From the NCBI GenBank assembly GCA_039025855.1, contig JBCCNL010000017.1, positions 1-64,000 on the forward strand: 64,000 nucleotides of DNA, written 5' to 3'. Positions 17,357 to 26,751 of the stretch are shown here, piece by piece; position 1 is the first letter of the stretch, and each line of letters starts with the position of its first letter. The translations under genes were made by a program, and so were the position numbers. This stretch comes from JBCCOW01 sp039025855. GTDB taxonomy: Bacteria > Planctomycetota > Phycisphaerae > Phycisphaerales > Phycisphaeraceae. Below the pieces are notes generated by a model. It made no database searches. It worked only from the letters and a program-made list of their open reading frames with translations, and had not been told where the DNA came from.

Positions 17357-18115
17357 CTAATCCGCCACCCGTACCCGCGTCGCCTGCACATCAAGTCGCT
17401 CGCCCAGATGCAGCAGCGGCGGATCGGTCCCGAGGTCCATCCCGACCAGCCGGGCCATGTCGTTGGTCGTGATCTCCGCCTCCGCTAACCGCAGCCGCCA
17501 CGGGGCGTGCCGGATGTCCGCCCGCAACACCCGCGCCTTCCACAGCCCCCAGCTCGCCTGCGTAAACAGGCTGTACCGCTCGGTCAGGAACGCCTCCAGC
17601 GTGCCCCGCTCCGACCCCACGGCATCCGCCCCCGGCTTCGCCCGGTACCGCCCTTCAAATAACGCATTGGGCCCGCCCCACCGCTCGGGCTTCACACGCT
17701 CCGACCGGTACGTGATCCAGCCGTCGTTGCCCCGGGCCATGGACATCGCTGCATCGAAGTACGGCAGGCAGAACGCCATCCGGGCCATCCGCACGCCCGT
17801 CCAGCTCGCCGCGTCCAGCGAATAAAACCAAACGCCGGCCCTGCCATTCACCCGCACATACGTCCGCAGGTTGATCTCCGGGAACGTGCTCATCGCCCTC
17901 CACGCCGGCAGCCCCCGCAGCCCGATGCCCCGCATCCCGAACGGCACCACGCCGAGGTACGCCGTGCCCTCGAACCGGTCCAGCTCCACCCCCTTGGGCA
18001 GCCCCGCCTGCAGCCGAGCCGCGTCCGCCTCGACCACCGGCCAGTGGGCAAACAGCAGGTCGTGCCACACCATTTTCATCCAGGCCCGGCCACGTGATCC
18101 CGAAGCGTCTGCCAT
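17357..18115 (-). CDS. DUF2071 (YqjF-like) family protein
   Basis: 252 residues with the DUF2071 pattern: LLFAHWPV near the N-terminus, YLGVVPFGMRGIGLRG, FPEINLRTYV, then GVWFYSLDA and a C-terminal LPYFDAAMS...YRS segment. Soluble, no signal peptide. The family resembles acetoacetate decarboxylase folds but has no established reaction. TAGGCT lies 5 bases before the ATG at 18115, which supports this start. It is 12 bp upstream of the UDP-sugar dehydrogenase on the same strand, so cotranscription is possible. Confidence 0.85.
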   Translation of the reverse strand: MADASGSRGRAWMKMVWHDLLFAHWPVVEADAARLQAGLPKGVELDRFEGTAYLGVVPFGMRGIGLRGLPAWRAMSTFPEINLRTYVRVNGRAGVWFYSLDAASWTGVRMARMAFCLPYFDAAMSMARGNDGWITYRSERVKPERWGGPNALFEGRYRAKPGADAVGSERGTLEAFLTERYSLFTQASWGLWKARVLRADIRHAPWRLRLAEAEITTNDMARLVGMDLGTDPPLLHLGERLDVQATRVRVAD

Positions 18116-18120
18116 ACCGG

Positions 18121-18126
18121 AGCCTA
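18121..18126 (-). promoter_or_regulatory. TAGGCT -10-like box
   Basis: TAGGCT on the minus strand ends 5 bases before the ATG of the DUF2071 gene; no Shine-Dalgarno. Confidence 0.4.
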
Positions 18127-18253
18127 CGCCGCCGGGAATAGCCCGGCCCGCCCACGGGTTAATCTTCTGCGGCCCGATTGAACCCCCCCGCCGCCCGGCT
18201 TACCATCCCGCCACGAGGCGTAAGCCAGAACACCACGAACCAAGGAGCCGAAC

Positions 18254-18586
18254 ATGGCCAGCGAAGCCGTTGTTGAATTTACCGACGCCAATTTCCAGTC
18301 CGAGGTCCTCGAGTCCGACACCCCCGTGGTCGTCGACTTCTGGGCCGAGTGGTGCATGCCCTGCCGCATGCTCGCCCCGACCATCGACGAGCTCGCCGAC
18401 GACTACGCCGGCAAGGTCAAGGTCGGCAAGGTCGATACCGACGCCAACCGCGAGGTCGCCTCACAGATGAGCATCTCCGCTATCCCCACCGTCATGGTCT
18501 TCAAGGGCGGCGAGATGGTGAAGCAGTTCGTCGGCGTCACCCAGAAGCAGGAGTTCGTCGAAGAGCTCGCCAAGCACACCGACTAA
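18254..18586 (+). CDS. trxA: Thioredoxin with CMPC active site
   Basis: 110-residue cytoplasmic thioredoxin, a general protein disulfide reductant. The active-site segment FWAEWCMPCRMLAP places Cys34 and Cys37 with Met in place of the usual Gly (WCGPC). The cis-proline segment ISAIPTVMVF and the C-terminal FVGVTQKQEF match canonical thioredoxins. AGGAG lies 7-8 bases before the ATG, so this gene uses a Shine-Dalgarno, unlike its neighbours. A strong intrinsic terminator follows at 18616, making it monocistronic. Confidence 0.93.
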   Translation: MASEAVVEFTDANFQSEVLESDTPVVVDFWAEWCMPCRMLAPTIDELADDYAGKVKVGKVDTDANREVASQMSISAIPTVMVFKGGEMVKQFVGVTQKQEFVEELAKHTD

Positions 18587-18606
18587 GCACCATTCAAAAC
18601 CTCAAG

Positions 18607-18641
18607 CCCCTGAAGCCCACGGCCCCGTGCCGTGGGTTTTT
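18607..18641 (+). terminator. trxA terminator built on a palindromic repeat
   Basis: Stem CCCACGGC/GCCGTGGG (18616-18623 with 18629-18636, loop CCCGT) followed by TTTTT (18637-18641), 30 bases past the trxA stop. Its left part CCCTGAAGCCCACGG is shared exactly with the palindrome at 54346, so it appears to be a member of the dispersed repeat set used as a terminator. Confidence 0.85.
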
Positions 18642-18778
18642 CGTGCGCCACCGTCCGCGCACTGGAGCCATCAACCCAAACAATCGATACAACCTCTACA
18701 AAGCCGTTTCACTGGAAAACACAGTTCCATCAAGTATCACTAGGGGTACGCTCGTATCCACGACCCGGGAGGTACCCG

Positions 18779-21700
18779 ATGCTCAGAACCCTCGCCACAC
18801 TCGCCGCCGCAATCCTCGTCGCAAGCACTGTCCGGGCCGAGGCGATCGATACCGCGCCACTCCACCGCCAGATCACCGCCGCCCTCAACAATGACCAGCC
18901 CGCCAAGGCCCAGGTCCTGCTCGAACGCTGGCGTCAGCAAGACCCCCGCGACGCCACCTACCTCCAGCTCCAGGCCCACGTCTACAACCTCCTCGGCGCC
19001 CCCGCCGCCGCCGTCGAAACCGTCACGCTCGCCCTGCGTGACCCCAGCCTCCCCGAGGCCACCCGCACCAACCTCCGGCTCATGCGGGCCGAGTCGCTCA
19101 TGCTCTGCGGCGACTTCCTGCCGGCCTACCGCGAATACCACCGGCTCTACCTGGGCCCGCACTTCCGCGACGAGCCTCGCCAGCAACTCCTCGTCCAACT
19201 CCAAGCCGCCCGGCGTGCCCACTTCGAGTCCAGCGTCCAGCCAACGCCTCCTCCGAAGCTCGACTACGCCACAAAGCCCGCGGACATGCCGCCCGACCTG
19301 GCGTACGTGATGCTCACCCAGGCCCACGCGCCGAACCGCGGGAAGCGTCCCGACGCGGAATTGGTGAAGTGGGCGGTCGACGCATCCCGGGCCCACCCCG
19401 ACTCACCGGACCTCGCCCGGTTCGCGGTCATGCGCGCCCTCCACACCGGCCAACGTGGCGAGACCGCGCTCCTCGAACGGCCCGGCTACCTCGCCCTGCC
19501 CCAGCTCTTCCGCGAATGGGTCGACGAAAACCGCCAGCGCCCCCCGGCCTTCGGTGACCTCACGGGCCACCCCGACGAACCCCAGTCCAAGGCCATCGAC
19601 GTCACCGCCGAGAACGCATCCGCCTTCCTCGCCGATCTCAAGCAACAGCTCGCCGACACCGAGCCGCAGGCCCAGCGTCTCATCCAGCAACGCGACACCC
19701 TGCTCCAAGACATTCAAGCCGTCCGTCAAACCCTCGACGGCATCCGTGTCCGCAACGGCCTCGCTGCCGTGATGGATCAGGCCGAGGCCCACTACATCAC
19801 GCTCCGGCAGCGTGTCGAAGCCTGGCACGCCGCGAGCCGACCGCTGGTCGAACCCATCGATCGTTTCACGCTCCAGCGCGCCCTCAACCGCATCCAGAGC
19901 AACGAGTGGGTCCCCGAGGCGGAGCTCCAGCCCGTGCTCGACGCCCGGCAAGCCCGCATCCAGGCGCTGCTCCGTAACCAGGAGCTCATGCCCCAGCACC
20001 GCTTGAACCAGCTCCGCGACCGCTGGCTCGAACGCTATCAGCAGGTCCGCCCGCTGATCGCGATCGAAGAAGCCCGCGAGGCCAAGAACTGGCAGGCCGT
20101 CCTGAACTGGTCCGAGGTCTGGCTGACCACCCGGCGCGGCAAAGCCAACACCTGGGTCCACCACGAACGCCACGACGCCGCGACCGCGCTCGGCGACGAG
20201 CTCTCGGCCACCGACGCCGTCCTGAAAATCACCGCCGGCGACGACCCGCCCTCCGACCGCTGGGAGAAGTGGTTCTTCCAAGCACGCAATCAAGCCATCC
20301 TCACGATGAAGCGGGGCCGTAAGGCGATCGACGAGGGCCGGCCCGTCGAGGCTGGACGCGACCTGACCAAGGCCGCGATCCACATGCCCGCCGAGCCGTC
20401 GATCCTCCTGGAACGCTACCGCCTTGCCGAGCTGTTCGGCGACGCCCGGGCCAAGGTCGAGGTCCTCCGTGACTACTACTACGTCTACGAGCCCCTGCCC
20501 GTTTCCGAGAGCGAGGCCATGAACCTCGCGCTGCAGGCCCACGACTGGGCGTTCCTGCTCGCGCTGAGTGAGCCGCTGGTGGGTGAAGACGAAGAGGCCG
20601 CCTTCCATCACTACGTCGCCGCCCAGGCCCTGAACCTCCAGGGCATCGTCAGCCGCACCTGGCCGCTGGTCCGCGGCTCCCGCTACGGCGCCGCCGCCGA
20701 GCCCATCTACGAGCGCTTCGGAAGCCAGGTCGAACGCAACCCGCTCACGCTCACCGACGCCCACCGGAAGCAACACCGGGCCACCCTCGCCGACCCCGAC
20801 CAGCCCTTAGCCGACCGCGTTTACGCCGCCAGCGTCCTGAATCGCGACGGCATCCCCAAGCCCGTCCTCCCCATCCGCGCGACCGACCCGCTCTACCTCG
20901 CTCAGCATGCCAGGGCCTCAGCCAAAGTCATCGCCGACCTCCGCCCCGGCCAACGCATCCATGTCGGCGGCGAAGCCTGGGTCCACGCCCCCCCCGCCGG
21001 CCCCGACGCCCTCGCCGTCCTCCGTGTCCACGGCGGCAGCACCGACGCCATGACCCGGCTCCACATCGAATGCGACAAGCACGCCTTCACCAACCAGCAC
21101 AAGAAACCTTCGCTCCGTCTCGTCGAGGTCCGCCACGCCCTGCTCCGCTTCGACGCCACCGCCGACGTCGTGATGGACGCCAACAGCGCAATGACCGTCT
21201 ACCGCGGCGGCCTCGACCACATCCACCGCTTTGGCGGCCAGGGCCTCGTCCAGAGCAGCTCACTTGTCCTCTACCACACCGCCAAGACCGCCAACCTCGA
21301 ACTCGACCACGCCAGCTGGCACCTCGACCTCTACGCCGTCCCCGGCTCGCTCGCCGGCACCATCACCGCCCGCCACGGCATGCTCTTCATGCCCAGCGGC
21401 CGCATCACCGTCCCCGCCGAGTCCCAACTCACTCTCGACGACATGGTCCTCGGCTGGACCGTCCCCAACCACGACAACACCCCCCGCCTCCTGGTCCGCG
21501 ACGGCGCCGCCTTCACCGCCCGTGACACCCGCTTCGTCGACCTCGGCACCCGACACATCTCACTGCCCGCCACCGCCCGACTCTCCAACATCACCACCAT
21601 CGGCGACAACGCCCCCCTGCTCATCGGCGGCAAGCCCTACCAGGGCCACACCCACCGCTACATCCCCAACAAAGCCACCGGCACCACCCACACCGCCCGC

Positions 21701-23098
21701 ACCGTCAACCAGCTCCACGCCGCCGCCGCCAAGGCTAAACCCGGCGACGTCATCGTCCTCACCGCACCCCACTACGACCTGACCCGCACCCTCGAGCTGC
21801 CCGACGGCGTCGAGCTCCGCTCCGACAAGTTCGCCAAGACCGTGGACGTGCGGATGACCGTCGATCCCAAGCGCGGCAAGACACTGCTTAACCTCGCCGA
21901 CCGGGCCGTCCGCATCCAGGACGTCCGCTTCTGGCTCATGCCCCGACAAGAAGGACAGTTCGCCGTCGCCGGCCTCCGCGACGCCACCAACCTCGGCCTC
22001 GTCGCCGACAACGCCGTGGTCCTGCTCCGCAACTGCGGCTTCTTCTCCCACCACGCCTTCATCACCCATTTCGGCATCGACGCCCGCGGCGACAGCCTCA
22101 TCCTCGCCCAACAAACCAAGCTCCACGGCCCCAGCCGCATCAACGACAACGCCAGCGTCAGCCTGCTCGAAGCCCAGGTCGTCAATGGCGAAGCCTCCGT
22201 CACCGGCACCGGCGAGCTCCGAGCCTTCATGGCCGACGAACTCGCCAACCCACTCACGATCAAAGGCCCCGGGCTCACCCTCCGGGCCGCCATCCACGGC
22301 ATGCGGTTTATCGACGGCGGCGGCGACCCCGTCGCCAAACAGCAGCACGCCCGGGCCATCGCCGCTCGCGACCGCGCCTGGCGAGAGGCCCGCGACGAGC
22401 TCAACCGTCAGTGGTCGACTTCCGCCAACATCGAGGCCCGAATCGAACTCGTCCAGGCCTTCTACGACCAGATCCGCCGGGCCGACTTCTCGGAAAACTG
22501 GCTCAAGGTCGACGCGCACGTGTTCATCGCCAAGACGCTCAACCCGCTGCTGCTGAGCCACCTCCCCGAGGCCGGCCGCATCTACTTCGAAGTCAGGCTC
22601 CCCACTCGGATGCTGATCGACGGCCACCTCGACCGTAAGGTCGTCAACGCCGTGGGCAACACCGCCACCGGCTGGCAGGCCGTGGGCCTCCAGGCGTCCC
22701 AAGCCGACAAGGACAAGGCCGCCGCGTTCTTCCAGAGCTTCCCGCCCGGCAGCAAGTACTACACCGTGGCCCAAAACCTGCTCAACGAAGGCAAGAGCTT
22801 CGAGCAGGTCAAGGCGGGTGTCGCCAAGGCGAAGCGGGATGATCAGCGTCGCGTGACCGCCGTGGTCTCCCGGGTGAATCAGGCCCAGCGTCGCCCGCAA
22901 CAGCCGACCTACGAGCCCGCCCCCGCACGCCGCACCTGGCAAGACGCCTACGCCGCCTACCGCGCCACCCGCCCTCCCTTGATCTCGTCTCGCCAGATGA
23001 ACTTCGCCCGGCAGAACGAGCTCCGCACCATGCGACAGCAGAACTGGACCATGCAACGCAACGGTCTCCGACCCATGTACGACATCCCGGGCTGGTAA
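18779..23098 (+). CDS. Large secreted TPR / beta-helix protein of unknown function
   Basis: 1439 residues. GGGAGG 6 bases before the ATG and the peptide MLRTLATLAAAILVASTVRA fix the start and give a signal peptide, so it is exported. Residues about 25-130 look like TPR helices (AKAQVLLERWRQQDPRD, AAAVETVTLALRDP); the middle third is helical and Gln/Arg-rich; from about residue 770 repetitive short strands appear (DAVLRVHGG, FGGQGLVQSSSLVLYHTAKTAN), followed by AKPGDVIVLTAPHYDLTRTLELPDGVEL, typical of right-handed beta-helix/pectate-lyase-like proteins. C-terminus is basic and aromatic. No catalytic motif recognised. Monocistronic by position. Function unknown; a surface or periplasmic carbohydrate-related role is a guess. 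Confidence 0.85.
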   Translation: MLRTLATLAAAILVASTVRAEAIDTAPLHRQITAALNNDQPAKAQVLLERWRQQDPRDATYLQLQAHVYNLLGAPAAAVETVTLALRDPSLPEATRTNLRLMRAESLMLCGDFLPAYREYHRLYLGPHFRDEPRQQLLVQLQAARRAHFESSVQPTPPPKLDYATKPADMPPDLAYVMLTQAHAPNRGKRPDAELVKWAVDASRAHPDSPDLARFAVMRALHTGQRGETALLERPGYLALPQLFREWVDENRQRPPAFGDLTGHPDEPQSKAIDVTAENASAFLADLKQQLADTEPQAQRLIQQRDTLLQDIQAVRQTLDGIRVRNGLAAVMDQAEAHYITLRQRVEAWHAASRPLVEPIDRFTLQRALNRIQSNEWVPEAELQPVLDARQARIQALLRNQELMPQHRLNQLRDRWLERYQQVRPLIAIEEAREAKNWQAVLNWSEVWLTTRRGKANTWVHHERHDAATALGDELSATDAVLKITAGDDPPSDRWEKWFFQARNQAILTMKRGRKAIDEGRPVEAGRDLTKAAIHMPAEPSILLERYRLAELFGDARAKVEVLRDYYYVYEPLPVSESEAMNLALQAHDWAFLLALSEPLVGEDEEAAFHHYVAAQALNLQGIVSRTWPLVRGSRYGAAAEPIYERFGSQVERNPLTLTDAHRKQHRATLADPDQPLADRVYAASVLNRDGIPKPVLPIRATDPLYLAQHARASAKVIADLRPGQRIHVGGEAWVHAPPAGPDALAVLRVHGGSTDAMTRLHIECDKHAFTNQHKKPSLRLVEVRHALLRFDATADVVMDANSAMTVYRGGLDHIHRFGGQGLVQSSSLVLYHTAKTANLELDHASWHLDLYAVPGSLAGTITARHGMLFMPSGRITVPAESQLTLDDMVLGWTVPNHDNTPRLLVRDGAAFTARDTRFVDLGTRHISLPATARLSNITTIGDNAPLLIGGKPYQGHTHRYIPNKATGTTHTARTVNQLHAAAAKAKPGDVIVLTAPHYDLTRTLELPDGVELRSDKFAKTVDVRMTVDPKRGKTLLNLADRAVRIQDVRFWLMPRQEGQFAVAGLRDATNLGLVADNAVVLLRNCGFFSHHAFITHFGIDARGDSLILAQQTKLHGPSRINDNASVSLLEAQVVNGEASVTGTGELRAFMADELANPLTIKGPGLTLRAAIHGMRFIDGGGDPVAKQQHARAIAARDRAWREARDELNRQWSTSANIEARIELVQAFYDQIRRADFSENWLKVDAHVFIAKTLNPLLLSHLPEAGRIYFEVRLPTRMLIDGHLDRKVVNAVGNTATGWQAVGLQASQADKDKAAAFFQSFPPGSKYYTVAQNLLNEGKSFEQVKAGVAKAKRDDQRRVTAVVSRVNQAQRRPQQPTYEPAPARRTWQDAYAAYRATRPPLISSRQMNFARQNELRTMRQQNWTMQRNGLRPMYDIPGW

Positions 23099-23113
23099 AC
23101 ATTCCCGCGAACC

Positions 23114-24307
23114 TCAAGCCCACAGCGTCTGATCACGCGGCACCGACTCCCCCGCCCACATGGCCCGGCTTGTCCACGCCTTGCTTTCCTCCGACCAGAA
23201 CGCATCAGCCACCGGCAGGCCCAGCGGCAAAAACGCCAACGCACACAGGTACATGCTCCCCACCGTCAGGTAGGACTCGGGCAGCTCCGGCTGCGGACCG
23301 ATGAAACCCACCGTCAGCCAGCCGTCGTCGTCGAACAGGCCCGGCGCATTCACGAAACGCCCGATCACGGCGGTCGTTGCACACCGCATCTGGGCCGGGC
23401 TCACGCTGTCCGGCAGCTCGTGCCGCAGCGCCATCATCGCCGGCAACTGCATCATCCCGAACCGGTAGCAGATCGACCGCCCGATCGGCGGGAACGTCCC
23501 CTCTGGTGAGACCATCCGCTCGATCACCTCAGCCCCCCGCCGCGCCCGCTTCACCGCGGTCTCCAAGAACCTTTCGCGTACCGGGTCGCCCGGCTCCAGC
23601 CCCTCCAGAATGTCGACCAGCATCGGCTGGATCACGAAGCTGTTGTAGTAGTCCCACGCATGATGAAAGCCGTCGGCATACCAGCCATCACCGAGATAGG
23701 CGTGCTCGAAGAATTGGATCGATCGCTCAAGCCGGCCCCGACTGATGGTTTCGCCAAGCCGGCCAATCGCGATCTCGATCAGCCCGCCGAACAGCAGCCA
23801 ATTGCACAGCGGCGGCTCAATGACCCGGCTCTCGATCAGCCGGTCGCACACCTGACGACGCAGGCCCTTCGGCAGACCATCGATGAGCTCCCGCGGCGCA
23901 CGCATCAGCCCGTGTGCCAGGAACGCCGCGTCCACCATCGGCTGCCCGCCGCGGTCAAAGTTCCAGCCCCCCTGCTCACGCGACCGAGTCCCCCGGTCCA
24001 GCCCCTCCAAGACCTGCCCCAGGGTCTTATCGCGTAGTGCAAGCTCACTGTCGGGCGACCCCGGCAGCTCCGCGTCCAACCACGGCGCGATCCCGGCCAA
24101 CAATCGTCCAAAGGATTCCAACGCCGCGAACTGGTTGCGTCCGCCGTCGGCCGTGATGGGCAGTGCCTCGGTCAGGTCACCCGCAACCGCGTGCTCCAAC
24201 ACGGGTGCCGCAATCCGCTCCACCAACTCCAGCCACCACCCCCGCTGCTCCGGTCCAGGGGCCATCGGGTCGTTCCAGCACTGCGCGGTTTCGGCTTCGG
24301 TTGGCAT
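23114..24307 (-). CDS. DUF2264 family protein
   Basis: 397 residues, cytoplasmic by sequence (no signal peptide). DUF2264 features: GGRNQFAALESFGRLLAGIAPWL near the N-terminus, LFGGLIEIAIG in the middle, and GWYADGFHHAWDYYNSFVIQPML, with PEGTFPPIGRSICYR and a C-terminal TVGSMYLCALAFLPLGLP. The fold is an alpha/alpha toroid related to glycan-acting enzymes; the reaction of the family is not established to my knowledge. TACACT ends 6 bases before the ATG. Divergent from the M16 peptidase gene, whose own TACACT box is only about 55 bp away. Confidence 0.85.
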   Translation of the reverse strand: MPTEAETAQCWNDPMAPGPEQRGWWLELVERIAAPVLEHAVAGDLTEALPITADGGRNQFAALESFGRLLAGIAPWLDAELPGSPDSELALRDKTLGQVLEGLDRGTRSREQGGWNFDRGGQPMVDAAFLAHGLMRAPRELIDGLPKGLRRQVCDRLIESRVIEPPLCNWLLFGGLIEIAIGRLGETISRGRLERSIQFFEHAYLGDGWYADGFHHAWDYYNSFVIQPMLVDILEGLEPGDPVRERFLETAVKRARRGAEVIERMVSPEGTFPPIGRSICYRFGMMQLPAMMALRHELPDSVSPAQMRCATTAVIGRFVNAPGLFDDDGWLTVGFIGPQPELPESYLTVGSMYLCALAFLPLGLPVADAFWSEESKAWTSRAMWAGESVPRDQTLWA

Positions 24308-24313
24308 CGCCGC

Positions 24314-24319
24314 AGTGTA
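24314..24319 (-). promoter_or_regulatory. TACACT -10-like box for the DUF2264 gene
   Basis: TACACT on the minus strand ends 6 bases before the ATG at 24307. Confidence 0.5.
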
Positions 24320-24373
24320 GATCGCTGCCCGGCAGAGCGACCATCAAGCGATATCCCCGCCCCGGTTCCGACC

Positions 24374-24379
24374 TACACT
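24374..24379 (+). promoter_or_regulatory. TACACT -10-like box for the M16 peptidase gene
   Basis: TACACT ends 6 bases before the ATG at 24386, the same hexamer and spacing as the divergent gene. Confidence 0.5.
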
Positions 24380-24385
24380 GACTGC

Positions 24386-25609
24386 ATGCCCATCACCTTC
24401 AAACAGCACACGCTCTCCAACGGCCTGACCGTCCTCGCCGAGTCCGACCCCGACGCCCACACCTCGGCCGTCGGCTTCTACGTCAAGACCGGGGCCCGCG
24501 ACGAGACCGCCCCGCTCATGGGCGTCTCCCACTTCCTCGAACACATGATGTTCAAGGGCACCGCCCGCCGGTCTGCCGAGGACGTCAACCGCGAGTTCGA
24601 CGAGCTCGGCGCCGACTACAACGCCTTCACCTCCCACGAGCAGACCGTGTACTACGCCCACGTCCTGCCGGAGTACCTGCCCCGCGCGATCGACCTGCTC
24701 GGGGATATGCTCCGACCGGCCCTCCGCACCGACGACTTCGACATGGAGAAGAACGTCATCCTCGAGGAGATCGGGATGTACGACGACCGCCCCGAATGGC
24801 GGCTGCAGGACACGCTGCTCGAGTCTTACTTCGGCGAGCACCCGCTGGGCTACCGCGTGCTCGGGACCAACGACACGATCACCGCGCTGACCGCTGACCA
24901 GATGCGGACGTACTTCGAGCACCGCTACGGCCCGGACAACATCGTCGTCGCGCTGGCGGGCAAGCTCGACTGGGACGCAACCTTGGCCGACCTTGAAACG
25001 CTCTGCGGTCAATGGAAGCCGACCGGCGCCGACCGCCCGCCGTCGGACGTTTCTGTGCAGACCCACGAACAGAACCTCACCGACGAGCGGGTCAACCGCC
25101 ACTACCTCGCTACGCTCCTGCCCGCCCCCTCCGCCCAGGACGAGCTGCGTTACGCCGCCCGTGTGCTCGGCGACCTCATCGGCGACGACGACGGCTCCCG
25201 CCTCTACTGGGCCCTGATCGAGCCCGGGCTCGCCGACGAAGCCAGCTTCTCGTTCATGCCCATGGACCACGCCGGGGCGTACATGGCCTTCCTCACCTGC
25301 GACCCCGCCAAAGCCAAGCCCGTCGCAGAAACCCTGCTCGCCGAGCTGGCCAAGGTGAAGGACACGCTGCAACAAGGCGAGATCACGCGTGCGGTGAACA
25401 AGCTCGCGACCTCCGTCACGCTCCGCGGCGAACGCCCCGCCGGCCGCATGCACCGCCTCGGCGGCGAATGGCTCTACCGCAAGCGCTTCATCCCCCTCGA
25501 AGACGACCTCGCCCGGCTGCAGGCGGTCACCCTCGACGAGGTCGTCGCCGTGCTCGAAGCCTTCCCGCTGGAACCCCGCACCACGCTTCGGCTTGGGCCG
25601 GCCAGTTAG
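24386..25609 (+). CDS. M16 family zinc peptidase (processing-peptidase-like)
   Basis: 407-residue single-unit M16B peptidase of the mitochondrial-processing-peptidase/PqqL type. The inverted zinc motif HFLEH (in GVSHFLEHMMFKGT) with the distal Glu in NVILEEIGMYDD is complete, so it should be active. NAFTSHEQTVYYAHVL and the C-terminal RLGGEWLYRKRF segment are also typical. No signal peptide, so probably cytoplasmic. It begins a plus-strand run: the enolase-superfamily gene starts 9 bp after its stop and ribB follows. Confidence 0.92.
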   Translation: MPITFKQHTLSNGLTVLAESDPDAHTSAVGFYVKTGARDETAPLMGVSHFLEHMMFKGTARRSAEDVNREFDELGADYNAFTSHEQTVYYAHVLPEYLPRAIDLLGDMLRPALRTDDFDMEKNVILEEIGMYDDRPEWRLQDTLLESYFGEHPLGYRVLGTNDTITALTADQMRTYFEHRYGPDNIVVALAGKLDWDATLADLETLCGQWKPTGADRPPSDVSVQTHEQNLTDERVNRHYLATLLPAPSAQDELRYAARVLGDLIGDDDGSRLYWALIEPGLADEASFSFMPMDHAGAYMAFLTCDPAKAKPVAETLLAELAKVKDTLQQGEITRAVNKLATSVTLRGERPAGRMHRLGGEWLYRKRFIPLEDDLARLQAVTLDEVVAVLEAFPLEPRTTLRLGPAS

Positions 25610-25618
25610 CCCGTCGAG

Positions 25619-26722
25619 ATGCCCACGATCCAGCGCATCGAAACCCTTGCCCACTTGCGGCAGTGCCTGGTCCGCGTTACCGACTCCGACGGTGCGACGG
25701 GGCTGGGCCAGACCGCGCCGAAGCTCACCGATGCGACGGTCGCGGTCATGCATGACTTGCTCGCTCCGTTAGCGCTGGGCCACGATGTCGACGATCTCGA
25801 AGAACTGGACGAGCTCGTGTGGCAGAAGGCGTACAAGTTCACCGGGACGTTCCTGTACCGGGCGCTGGGCGGGCTGGACACGGCCTTGTGGGACCTGCGG
25901 GCCCGGCGTGCGGGGGTGCCGGTGCGTGACCTGCTCGGGCCAGGACGGCACGACACGCTTGGGGTGTATGGCTCGTCGATGGGCCGAGAGCGGTCGGCCG
26001 AGCAGGAGGCGCGCTTCGTGGAGCAGTGGTTGGACTGTCTGGGTTGCGGGGCGGTGAAGGTCAAGATCGCGGGGCGGCGGGGGCGGGACGTGGATGAGTC
26101 GCCGGGCCGGACCGAGGCGGTGGTCCGTGCGGTGCGTGAGGTGCTGCCGGACGGCGTGGGTTTCTTGGTCGACGCCAACGGCGGGTACAGCCCCGAGCGG
26201 GCGATCGAGGTGGGCCGATTTCTCGATGACCACGGCGTCTGCCATTTCGAAGAGCCCTGCCCGTACGAAGAACTCGATCAGACGGGCCGGGTCACCGCGA
26301 GCCTCGCCGAGCTGCCGATCCAAGTCGCCGGCGGCGAGCAGGACTATTTGATGCCTGGTTTCAAGCGGATGACTCGGCAGCGGCTGGTCGATGTCGTCCA
26401 GTGCGATGTCGGCTACTGCGGAGGGCTCACGCGAGCTCGACGGGTCGGTGCCATGGCCGACGCCCACAGGCTGGGCTTCATGCCGCACTCGCCCAACCCG
26501 TCGATGATCTTCCTCTTCACGCTGCACCTGATGGCGTCCCGCGAGGCCGTCAGCTTGCACGGTCTCGAGTACAGCCTGGGGCGAGAGGTTGGGGCCGGCC
26601 TGTTCACACCGATCCTGACGCCGGTCGACGGCCGCGTCACGCTGCCGCCGGGCGCGGGCTTCGGGGTGACGCCCGACCCCGCATTCCTTGAGCACGCCCA
26701 GAGCCGGGTCAGCTCCGCCTAA
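25619..26722 (+). CDS. Enolase-superfamily enzyme (mandelate racemase/muconate lactonizing group)
   Basis: 367 residues. The capping domain is followed by a TIM barrel with KVKIAG (KxK base), VDANGGY, FEEPCPYEE and AGGEQD as the three metal-binding acidic residues, and PHSPNPS as the His of the second base. These match the mandelate-racemase subgroup that abstracts a proton alpha to a carboxylate, often in sugar-acid dehydration. Which acid is used cannot be told. The start ATG at 25619 is 9 bp after the peptidase stop, so cotranscription is likely. Confidence 0.88.
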   Translation: MPTIQRIETLAHLRQCLVRVTDSDGATGLGQTAPKLTDATVAVMHDLLAPLALGHDVDDLEELDELVWQKAYKFTGTFLYRALGGLDTALWDLRARRAGVPVRDLLGPGRHDTLGVYGSSMGRERSAEQEARFVEQWLDCLGCGAVKVKIAGRRGRDVDESPGRTEAVVRAVREVLPDGVGFLVDANGGYSPERAIEVGRFLDDHGVCHFEEPCPYEELDQTGRVTASLAELPIQVAGGEQDYLMPGFKRMTRQRLVDVVQCDVGYCGGLTRARRVGAMADAHRLGFMPHSPNPSMIFLFTLHLMASREAVSLHGLEYSLGREVGAGLFTPILTPVDGRVTLPPGAGFGVTPDPAFLEHAQSRVSSA

Positions 26723-26751
26723 GATCACGGCCCGCCGCCGCTGAATCCCTT

